DNA of 64,000 nt, from NCBI RefSeq assembly GCF_021018805.1, contig NC_086247.1, forward strand, positions 119,199,094 through 119,263,093. The letters are read 5' to 3'. Source of the stretch: Prinia subflava. Its lineage: Eukaryota > Chordata > Aves > Passeriformes > Cisticolidae. The translations under genes and the position numbers were made by a program. Position 1 is the stretch's first letter. Every line of letters starts with the position of its first letter. The notes beneath the pieces are model-generated. The model was not told the DNA's origin. It was given only the letters and a program-made list of their open reading frames with translations, and searched no databases. Below are positions 12,052 to 21,099 of the stretch, in pieces.

Positions 12052-14928
12052 AATGCTCGATAATTCACCAGTTTATTTCAAAGCCCAGTCCATATTTTAT
12101 CTGAGGCTACTGTGAATAACAAAATGGAAGATGACCCCCAAGTCTCTGCTACCAAACCTCTCATGACTTCCCCCAGGAGAATCTGAATCAAAAGCAGACA
12201 TGGTAGGCTTCACCATACAGACTTTTGTGAGCTTTTTATTTAATTGCTAATATTTGAGTTGATGTAATCGTTTTTTTTTTTTTCCACACAGATTTGCACG
12301 AGATGATGGAAAACTACTGGTACTGGTAGAGAAGCCCGCTGAGAGTCCTAATCATAAATATGAAGGCTTCAGCTGCTACATCAAGTCTTCAGCCTGAGCA
12401 GATCCCCTTGTCTATTTAGCCCCACTCCTTATAGCTGTGATTGCTCCTACTCCTCCTGGCAAGAAAAATATGTTAGAAACAGCTGCTATTCCTCCTTCTG
12501 CTTTTCCCCTCAGTGGTAGGAAGGCAGAGAGGGCTGCCAACAGTGTAGTTGCTTAGCTGAAGCCAGCTATTTTTACATGACAGCCCAGCCACAGAGCCCA
12601 GCCTTGCAGGCTGCTCCTGCCTGCACGCACAGAAGTCTAGATGAGCACAAGTCCTTGTAGGCCAAGGACCTGCCTTTCACATCATGAACCACCTCAGAGA
12701 CAAATAATCCTCTAAACACATTTCATTCAGCAGCAATACAAAAGAAGACCTAATGTAATCATTAAGGAGGTCCAGAGGTGTGTTTTCACTATTGCTAGTG
12801 CATTACATCAACTCAAAACACCTTCAAGCACAGGTACCTGGAACTAAGAATGCAGTACTCCTCTCACTTTAAGCCAATATGATCATTTTTTGAGCTGTTA
12901 TCAGGGAAGAGTCTTGAGCTGCATTTCCACTCATGAGGAGGATCAGGTAGCAGATGTGGCAGATAATTCACTTATTTTTTCTTCTGGCTGAGTCAGCTTT
13001 AATCTGGAGCAGTTTGCTAGTGTCACCTACTGTGTAGCTGCATAAAACCATACACTAGTAAAAGGGTGGTGGTGAAGAAGAGAGGCCAGGGTTCCTTTCA
13101 GCAATGGTTTGCCTTCTGTTGGTCTAAAGGGGTTTTTACAATGCCTCCTTAAAGCTGCCCAGCCTTAAGAATGGCATCCAACCACAAGCACAACAGAAAA
13201 CACAATCTGTTATGGAATATTTGGTACTAGAGCAAACCCCTCTGAAGCCTTTGAGAGCACTTTGAGAATAACAAAAGACTTGCTCCTCAACTACAAAAAC
13301 TAAGTAAAATGAAACATAATTTTGAAACTGGTTTTTTTGTACATATTAAATTCTTCTGATTTCCTAGAGAATGTAGCATGGTTTTCAATCACCGTGACTG
13401 CTTTATTACACTACATGCATGTAATTATATTTACCATCATCCCAGTAATGATCCGGCTCCAGAACACCCTCTGGACCATTCCCTTACTTGCACAGAAACA
13501 CCTATACCAAAAAATTTGTCACACTGCACTATGTCTACTTCTTATTGGGCCTCAAATAAAGTAAAAATTCCCTTTCTTACGCCTGTTACAGCATTCAAAA
13601 TCACCCAGTGTCCAGTCACAGGAACCAACTGAACAAACATTGGATGTCTCAATGGCATCTACTCCTCTTGGATATTGAACTACCATTCAATTGAACCAAA
13701 AACTACCATCACCAGTGGATTAATCTTGATATAAGAGGAAAATGGAGGACTTGTTGTGCCATTCTCCAAACACCTTCCCTGCATCAGTATGCCTTCCCTA
13801 AAAAATGTCATTGTCAATTGAATTAATTTGTTACAGAGGATGAATAGGTTTACATGTCGAGTCAGTTATTCAAGGAATTATTTTTACTGAAAAATCCAAA
13901 CCAGTAAATAACCAGGCAATGCAGTCACATGAACCCAACAGATAATTCTGCTAGAAATGCCCTAGAGACACGAGGATACACGTAAAAAAGCTGATCTCTT
14001 TCATACTCGCCATGACTATATGACAGCAAATTCACTCCCTGCTTTACAAATAAAAACTGGCTCTAGTTCCCAACTAGCTGGCCAGCACTGAACACTAAAA
14101 TCAACAGTCACACTGCAGAAGTATGCTTAACGAATGTCAGTAAGTCAATTCAGCACAAGGACCAGACTCAAAAACAAAGTTTTGTTTGACAGCTCTTGCT
14201 GCCATACCACCTGGGAAATGAAAATATCCACATGTCACTGCTTACAAGGCTGTTTCTCACATGTAAAATAATTTCTAATTTTACATCTTCAGATGGCTGC
14301 TAACTGCACAAAATTCTCAGTTTACCATCATGTAAGTCCTAGTCCATACAACGCTCTGGGATATGCATAACAGAAGGAGATCAAGCAAAGCCCACCTCAA
14401 ATGAGAAGAGCGAGAAGAAATGGAGGCAGACAGACAAATCCCAATTTCAGATCCATAAGAAGGAAGGAAAACACACAATATCCCAATCTGAGACCCATCC
14501 ACCAAAAGTTTGTCAGAGAAGAGAAGCTTTGAACCATATACAGAAAGATAACAAACTTGAGCTGTGGTGAAGGGTCAGTGGGAACCAGATTCATAACCCT
14601 ACTGTGGAAAGTGCTTGAGTAAATACATGAACAAATATAACCTGTGACCAATTTTAGATGCAGCTACTGAGGTAAATGGCATATACCCATATATTTACAT
14701 GGTGAAACCATTTGCATTTTGTACTTATTAGAAAGTTTTCATCATAAGCTCCAGTCAAATATTAGTTGGGAGCCAAGGTCATATTAACAGGATGTAAACT
14801 TTGCAGTGAAATAGCAATAGTTATTAAAGTATAGGAAAACAGAAACAGGTCTTCTGACAAAACATTTTCTTTTCAGGTTTGACAGAAAGACTGGTATGAA
14901 TTATGAAAATTTTAAACTGAATACTTAC

Positions 14929-15214
14929 CTTTTCAACGGGAGTATTTTCTTCACTCGTTACACTTGCTTTTCTTGATTCATTTTTTGTTCTGCTCAGCCT
15001 CCGGGACACTTTTTCTCTAAGCAAAGTGGCATATCCAATGTGCTCATATATGGGGTTTGTTGTCATTTTGGAAATATACTCAGAAGCCTTTGTTTCTATA
15101 TACAATGTTATCAAGCCATCTGTAACCAGATCATGGATTGATTCAAATCTTTTCTCCCCAACGAAGTGCTTCCCATCATAGAACAACCTGTAGTTTAACG
15201 TCTGATTACCAAAT
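14929..15214 (-). CDS. CHN2: CHN2 coding exon 6 (second half of SH2 and SH2-C1 linker)
   Basis: This 286-nt exon, the largest here, has acceptor ...TGGTGTTTGCAG and donor GTAAGTAT. It starts [17 protein letters not shown], includes the conserved [14 protein letters not shown] end of the SH2 domain, then [20 protein letters not shown] and a charged Ser/Arg/Lys-rich linker ending TPVEK in phase 0. The linker motif [10 protein letters not shown] and the residues NQTLNYR are beta-chimaerin type; CHN1 differs clearly in both places, so the call is CHN2 and not the alpha paralogue. Differences from mammals as I recall them are a few conservative changes, mostly in the linker. The next exon (SLVRRA..., C1 domain) is not in the window and must lie left of position 1. 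The surrounding open frame 14824-15369 includes intron at both ends. Confidence 0.96.
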
Positions 15215-16872
15215 CTGCAAACACCAGGACAAAAAACAGAGGAAGAGAAGAAAGAGAGAGAGAATTCAGACTGTGTTGAAGGCTCTTCCATTCTGAAGCA
15301 TTTTTGAGGTGCAGAAAGTGGGTGCTTAACCACATATTTACAGTCAACAAGGAGATGGACATCTACCAAGTAATCAAAATCCTGAAGGTCTGAATCACGC
15401 CCTCTCAGGAAGCCAAGGAGAACAAGCTCCTACTTCAGGGCCCAATTAAATATCCAAAGTTAAGTGGGAAAACTCTAGCCCTATTTACAGCAGGTGTAAT
15501 CTACTGGGATTTTTTAAGTGTTTTAATAATCCAAGTGCTGTAGTAGCACATTCAGTTTGTGACACTGAGGTTGGAATCCCATCACCGGTTAAAGCAGTCA
15601 AAGAAATGATACTATGTTAAATGGTCTTTATATTGCATCAAAACTGCATGTCTTTACAGATTTTGTTGGGACTTCAAATCACATGGTCTAAACCTCTTTT
15701 TTTGGCCCATATTTTTCATATAAAATCCCAATTTATAATTAAATTCATATTTGATTCTACATGTAATTATGCAGATGAATTTAGAACACATTGTTTCATC
15801 AAAACAATAGGCATTTTGCCATTATTCTTATCCTTTAATTTTTTTTAATTCTTCATTTTGAAATCTTCTCTAAAACCCTAAAAAATTGTATTTGTTCTTT
15901 TTCAGCTGACACAAACTGATTTTAATTTACACCACTTTTTAGTTGGCATGACTCACCAGCTTTTCCAGCTTTACCATCTGCACATCAATACAAATTCTAA
16001 GCATGACTTCAGCACTGTATCATAGCTACTTGGGATAACTCTTCAAATGATTTTTCTTTATGTCTTACCAGCAGAAGGGTAAAAATGCAGACTTTTAGTT
16101 TGTGTATATCTCACAGGAGTAATAACGCTATAAAAATTGCAAAATATTGCCAAGGAGTTTGTTTCATCAAAACCCAACTGAATATCTTGTCCTCTTGCTG
16201 CTAATACAGTGTCCTTAAGACCTGAGAGGGCAGGTTTTGAAAGACACAGCTAAGCCAGGAAAGGCACCTGTGAGGGGCAGTGAGTTTGAAGCTTGGGTTC
16301 CCACTGCATTTTTCATTCAATTGAATAGCAGACTCCTCTTCAAGCAGCAGCATCTCATGCTTCACAAGGTATTCCTACAAAAAAATGGAGTCCCTACTGC
16401 TGAAGAAAAATGCCAGTTTTCAGCTTCTGGATGCCATGATTTTCCAGCTTTATTTGGGGTAATTATCACAGATAATTGTTGATGTTTGTACACAATGCTG
16501 AGCTCAGAGGATAACCTAGCTGTGTCCTCTACTGGGACGTGCCCCTGTTTAGTATTCACTCACATCTTTTACAGAGTCTTGAAGGAGAAGATCCACCTTC
16601 ACAAAACTTAACTCTAGGTAAAAAAAAAAAAGAAATCTGAAACTGGGCACTGTTTCTGAAAAAGAACTTCCTAGCCAGGTGCTGAAGGGGAGACTGGGTT
16701 GCTGCAGTACCTTGACAGTCAAACTGCTGACAAGAGGTGTAAAGGTATTCTGGTATCGCACAGTGCATTAAGTAACGGTGGAGACAGACTTCACTCAAAA
16801 GGGACTCATACAATCCCCTCCATTAGGCACATTTACACTGGAACTGTATGCCTCTATTAAACCAGCATTTAC
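15215..16872 (-). other. CHN2: CHN2 intron 5
   Basis: This 1.66-kb intron splits the SH2 domain between ALR and FGN in phase 2. It has a GT donor and AG acceptor. I saw no repeat of known family in it, only a short A-run at 16621-16631. The open frames within it (for example 16237-16482 on the plus strand and 16549-16813 on the minus strand) are unrecognised and probably chance. Confidence 0.85.
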
Positions 16873-16986
16873 CTGAGAGCAAGGGTGTAGCAGCCGGGTT
16901 GCCGCTGGCTTTCTCTAAGAATATACGCTCCTTCTACACCAGCAAGGATTTCATCTGCCTGCTCCCGAGAAATGATCCCGTGAAAC
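16873..16986 (-). CDS. CHN2: CHN2 coding exon 5 (first half of SH2 domain)
   Basis: This 114-nt exon has acceptor ...CTTCCCGTAG (a weak pyrimidine tract) and donor GTAAATG. It encodes the N-terminal half of the SH2 domain: the [14 protein letters not shown] opening, the GAYILRES strand with the Arg that corresponds to the phosphotyrosine-binding Arg of SH2 domains (about residue 83 of beta2-chimaerin), then [12 protein letters not shown], whose last Arg codon is split. The SH2 domain takes beta2-chimaerin to phosphotyrosine-containing receptors or adaptors, where it switches off Rac. The exon is symmetric (phase 2-2), so an in-frame skip would remove the binding Arg. The long open frame through 16869-17084 runs past the acceptor into intron, so I set the boundary by the AG and by phase. 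Confidence 0.95.
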
Positions 16987-17335
16987 CTACGGGAAGATAA
17001 TTCAGTGACTTGCAGAATAATCCAACCAGAAAACATCCTTCTCCACCCCAGAAAACATTTGAAAACTTCAGCTCTCTTGAGCACCTTGGTCTAAGCCATC
17101 AGGGTTAGCATCAAAGGAGCAGGATGGGCACCCGGCCTGGACACATTCAGCACAGACACAAAAATTACAGTGGAAATGCACTTTCAGTCAGGATAAACTC
17201 AGCTGTACCCAAAGATTATTTTCTATAAGTGCTCTGTCTTTTCATGGCTTTTCTCTTTTACCAGTCTATGCTCCTCCTCCTTGTTTCCTTTCTAGTGGCT
17301 TTAAAACTGAATTGAAAACCAGGCAAAAAAGGCAT

Positions 17336-17460
17336 TTAAAAAAAATTGAATTACTGTATTTAAATATGTAATTATTTAAAGATATGTATTTATATACATA
17401 AATATTTAAGTATAATTAAAATCATAGGTCTTATTATCAATTTACTTTATTTTAATATTA
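17336..17460. repeat. AT-rich low-complexity tract
   Basis: A stretch of TTTAAATATGTAATTATTTAAAGATATG-type sequence with very little G or C, in CHN2 intron 4. Confidence 0.8.
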
Positions 17461-18377
17461 TACAGCTTCCTCAGATTTGTAAGGAAAACAGAGACAAAAA
17501 TGGAAACAATTATTCAAAATTCTATTCTGCATATATTAGAGAAGAAGAAGGTACTGAGAAGTCTTGAGAAAAACATTGTTTTCTTCATGTCAAGGAACTC
17601 CTCATTCAGTGCTGGAAAAAAGCAATATTTCTCTGATTCTTTTGTCGTTGCTATTTTAAGAAAGAAAAAGGGCCTAGGATGCACAATTAACCTTATGAAA
17701 ACCAATATTTAGCAGTGATCTCTCCATAGGTACAAATTCAGTCTTGACAGCAGTTTGAGTCTTCACTCCTACGCACATTTTGCTAGCTGATAAGTCTCTG
17801 AGGGTCTCTTCAGAGGTTTAGAAAGTTTCTATTTTTGCTGCTGTCTAAAAAAAGGCACTAAAATCTACTGGCCTTCAGCATTTTCTCTTTTCTGACAATA
17901 CATATGAAGTGGCACATTCCTAACACTGCCTCTGGCTTGGTAATGAAAGAGAAGAAAAACATTTTAGATGTAAATGCAATTGTTCCATTCTCTTTATGTT
18001 GTCTTTTCACAACTAATAGATGTTGAAAATATTAGGTTTAGATGACCTTTCCAGTGTGACTTTGTGCTAAAGGTAATGTGAATCGATTCATCTTTTCTCT
18101 CTTTACAGGTGGGGAACAAGCATCCTCTAAATGACATAACTGAAACATGCTTTTAACCAGTAAACTCTGGGCAAATCATAATTTTAGTCAAAAATAACAA
18201 GCATAAGCTATTCCCCACAAAATACAGCAGACATTAGGTTAGATGTTAGGACAAAATATCTGTGATCAATTTAAGAAATCACTTGGATGTGATACTTGGG
18301 GCATCTGTGAAATTTCTTTAACCATGGGCGGTAAGCACTGAGTAATCTGGGCTTTCTTATGGATATTTTTAGTACAA

Positions 18378-18410
18378 TTTTATAAGAGCATGAAAAGAGC
18401 TCTTATAAAA
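18378..18410. other. Perfect 12-bp inverted repeat (hairpin)
   Basis: TTTTATAAGAGC (18378-18389) and GCTCTTATAAAA (18399-18410) are exact reverse complements around a 9-base loop, ATGAAAAGA. It lies in CHN2 intron 4, 1.4 kb downstream of nothing recognised as coding on either strand. It may be the core of a decayed palindromic element. Confidence 0.8.
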
Positions 18411-20065
18411 GATCCCCTGAACTAATGCCTATTTCTGACAGCAGCCAACAAGAAATGCTTACAGAAAGAGTGCAGGAAGCAGTGACATATTTCTTTCACT
18501 TCTCATCCCTGTCTATCCATCACTGCTTTAGACACAATTGTGTCTGATCACTTGTGACCTTACCCTTCACGTATTTGAGAATCTCACTTGTAAACCCTTT
18601 TAGATCCTGGTGCTTTTGGTCTCTGCAGCTGCCTGTGGCAATGAACTTGAAAAAGGCACTGTGCATGTCCCCTTCTTTGGCACCACTGAGGTGACCTGTT
18701 CTCCTATTGCAGGAGCTGCATCCCTTTGCTCCTCCACTGCTGCCCCTTGCAGTACCCTTCTGTTCTCCCATAACCTTTGAGAAAAGGATAGAGGAGAGAG
18801 GGTAGAGAGCTACCAGAAATATGTGCACTACTTAAAATGCAGCCACATCACAGATGTATATAGTAATGTAATGATGGCTTCTTCAGTTTCTTTCCCTAGA
18901 AATCCCTGTTTCTCTTTCCAAGTACTACTGAGTACTGAGTCAACTGCTTTTATAGGACTACCTCAGTACTTCTGAAATCTTCTTTCTGAATGATAATAAC
19001 TAAGGTGATCTTGCCTGGACAGGTTCACCAAGGTGAGGTCTTACAGTTCCTGTCAGTCCTGCTGCTCCACAAACCCAGGCACGTTCCTGGATAAGAGAAT
19101 GCAGCAATGGTTTTACAAGTCCTGCTGTAGGAAGTGTGACGTGTTACTCAACTGGCTGCTGTCTCCAGCTCTGTTGTACTCTAGTGGCTACATCTCAATT
19201 CCTCATTGGCAAAGGTAATATTTAAAAAATGAAACTTCAGTAATTAGGGGCAAAGCTACTGGCTCTTGAGGTTTCTGATGGTAGAAAAGGATCATTAAAC
19301 ACAGATGGTGTGTCTGGGATGGAATAAAAAATAGAACATGGGATCCAAGTAATTCAGCTAGTGATAAGGGTGGGGGTCTCAGTATATTACTCTAGTGAAG
19401 GCCAAATGCCAAGGCTGGGTGGCTGCTGCAGTGGCTGTGCTTTTCAACTTCACCTGCCCAGATCTCCATGCTAATGCACAGCACAGCCCCTTGCTGGTTA
19501 TTTAACGGCAAAAAGACTGCTGAGCACAAAGGAATTACACTCCAGTGGTTTGTTATTTTCCTTCAAAGAAAAATACACCTCTTATTTGGGTATTCTGGAC
19601 CCCATAACTTTAGCAGGGAGAACAGCAGTTACACAAGGAGCAGTGTACACATACTTCCACAACTCAGTAGAGTGCTGAAAGGAACATACACAAAAAGGCA
19701 GTGAGGGAGACAAACTGCTTCTCCCCTTCCCAGGCCAGTGCAGAACCTCCAGCAGGTTTAAACAACAACTAAAAAATAAAAATAAAAGGAAGGAATACCT
19801 CAGACAACATTTTTTTGCCCAAAATTCTCCTGAGAGGAATAAAAATAACATGCAGGCTCACACAACAACATAATCCAAGGATTGTGACCAGCAGCAATGG
19901 ACTGTAACACAGCTATATTATTAGGCTTTCACTGTATTTGGCTCCCAGTTAAAGTGAAAGGTAAAGTAAAATGTTTTATTAGACCTCCATTGTGCCTTTA
20001 AAAAAATAATTTTATAGTAACAACATTTGCATATACCCAGACACTTAAAAGAGAAAAACACTTAC

Positions 20066-20097
20066 TCTCGTCCATAATACTTTGGTCTGTTCTCCAC
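20066..20097 (-). CDS. CHN2: CHN2 coding exon 4 (32-nt microexon)
   Basis: This very short exon is preceded by a pyrimidine-rich acceptor (...CTTTCTTTCAAAATTTAG) and followed by a strong donor, GTAAGTG. It reads VENRPKYYGR plus two bases of a Glu codon, in phase 0-2. It follows the PRE of exon 3 directly and leads into EFHGIIS of the SH2 exon. Its length is not a multiple of three, so skipping it alone would shift the frame and remove the SH2 reading frame. It is far below the usual length threshold for open-reading-frame searches, and was found from the conserved peptide and the splice sites. Confidence 0.92.
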
Positions 20098-20440
20098 CTA
20101 AATTTTGAAAGAAAGAAAAAAGTATTAAAAACATAATTCTAAACAAACTACACAAAAGTAAATTACTCTTGATTAATAAGGAGGACTAATGCACCCATCT
20201 AAGCTACAATATTCTGCAGACTCAAAGCTGTAACTGGAACATGACCACACAGAAGAACAGGAAAATGTAAGTAGAAGAGGTGGTTTTATTGAATTGTTTC
20301 TGGAAGGGAAAATGTGTATCAGCGGCCAAAACATAGATCTACACATAACTGTATGAAATGTGACCAAACAGACAAAGAATATTTTACTGCAGTTTTGCCA
20401 ATCTAGTATTTATAACATAAAGTAAGACTGGTTTTTTTTA

Positions 20441-20532
20441 TATACCCTTTGTATACATTTGCATACCCTTTATTTATATTACATATGCATTATGTATATA
20501 TACTAATGGAAATTTATACACCCTTTGTATAA
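20441..20532. repeat. Short dispersed AT-rich repeat around CCCTTT
   Basis: Three close copies of a TATACCCTTTGTATA-like 15-mer occur at about 20441-20456, 20462-20474 and 20516-20532, in an AT-rich stretch 240 bp to the left of the GC minisatellite. The outer two have the palindromic TATAC/GTATA-type ends. This is probably a decayed local duplication. Confidence 0.5.
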
Positions 20533-20771
20533 TTTTTGCCTTTATATGGCAACTGACTGAAAACAAAATGTTTAATATCCTTGGAAAAATCCAGGGGTTT
20601 ATGTATTTAGACCTAGTCCTAAATTCCGTGGAGTCTCGAGCTTTTGTGGGCCTGACCCAAAGTACACTGGAAGTCACCGGGAAGACTCCCAGTCATTCCA
20701 GAGATCTTTGGACAAACCCTCAGGGATGCCAGCCTGTCACCCACGAGCTCTGGGCACACGGCGAGTCCCGG

Positions 20772-20938
20772 CTCCCGGGGCCGCTCCTGGGGTCATTCCC
20801 GGGGCCGCTCCCGGGGCCATTCCCGGGGCCGCTCCCGGGGCCGCTCCCGGGGCCGCTCCCGGGGCCATTCCCGGGGCCATTCCCGGTGTCACTCCCGGGG
20901 CCATTGCCGGGGCCGCTCCCGGGGCCATTCCCGGGCCC
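20772..20938. repeat. GC-rich 12-bp minisatellite
   Basis: About 14 tandem copies of a 12-bp unit, CCCGGGGCCGCT or CCCGGGGCCATT, with few changes (one TGTC variant near 20887, one TGCC near 20906, one TGGGGTC near 20787). Because the period is a multiple of three and has no stop, several frames on both strands stay open and give artificial PGPLPGPF-type repeat proteins. Runs of four G every 12 bp and the self-complementary CCCGGGG cores suggest strong secondary structure on either strand. It abuts a CpG-rich block on its right. Copy number is likely to vary between individuals and to be hard to assemble. Confidence 0.95.
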
Positions 20939-20958
20939 CGCGTCCCCTCCCGGCGGGG

Positions 20959-20973
20959 CCGGCAGGGGGCGCC
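20959..20973 (+). promoter_or_regulatory. CTCF-like binding motif
   Basis: The sequence CCGGCAGGGGGCGCC matches the vertebrate CTCF core (CCAGCAGGGGGCGC-type) at every strongly constrained position; only the third base (G for A) is off the commonest form. It sits right next to the 12-bp minisatellite and between CHN2 exons 3 and 4. A motif match does not prove binding, and CpG methylation could block it. Confidence 0.5.
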
Positions 20974-21023
20974 GCCCGCCCGGCCTTGGCACGGGGCTGC
21001 TCCCGCAATTAGCGCGGCCCGGG

Positions 21024-21099
21024 CAGGGATCGCTCATTGATGCCCGGGGATCATTAACGCCCAGGGATCGTTCATTATCGCCCAGGGATCGTTCACGCC
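21024..21099. repeat. 38-bp higher-order repeat (21+17 bp units)
   Basis: Four related units each begin with C(A/G)GGGATC and end in GCC. Their lengths alternate 21, 17, 21 and 17 bp, so the whole is two copies of a 38-bp dimer. The shared core is GGGATC(G)TTCA..CGCC. It lies in the CpG-rich block, 3' of the 12-bp minisatellite on the plus strand, and is unrelated to it in sequence. Confidence 0.8.

Larger units (their letters stand above)
1..14928 (-). other. CHN2: CHN2 intron downstream of the SH2/linker exon (partial)
   Basis: This intron continues past the left edge; no C1-domain exon was found. It is AT-rich and CpG-poor, with one CR1 tail near 3557-3645 and a CpG-rich block at 11226-11555. 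In mammals the beta1 isoform, which lacks SH2, starts from a separate promoter and first exon in the corresponding intron. I looked for the beta1-specific first exon here and did not recognise it. Open frames such as 28-501, 2204-2461 and 11224-11614 have no recognised homologue; two weak exon-like stretches on the plus strand are listed under findings. A run of A (8255-8269), a run of T (12271-12283) and a 14-bp direct repeat (12022-12051) are the only other structures I saw. Confidence 0.8.
16987..20065 (-). other. CHN2: CHN2 intron 4
   Basis: This 3.1-kb intron lies between the microexon and the first SH2 exon, in phase 2. It holds an AT-rich tract at about 17336-17460 and a perfect 12-bp hairpin at 18378-18410. 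The rest is unique sequence with no recognised gene or transposon. Confidence 0.85.

Noticed and set aside
1..14928. C1-domain exon, RhoGAP exons, and beta1-specific first exon of CHN2
   Set aside because: None of the expected peptides was recognised on the minus strand here.
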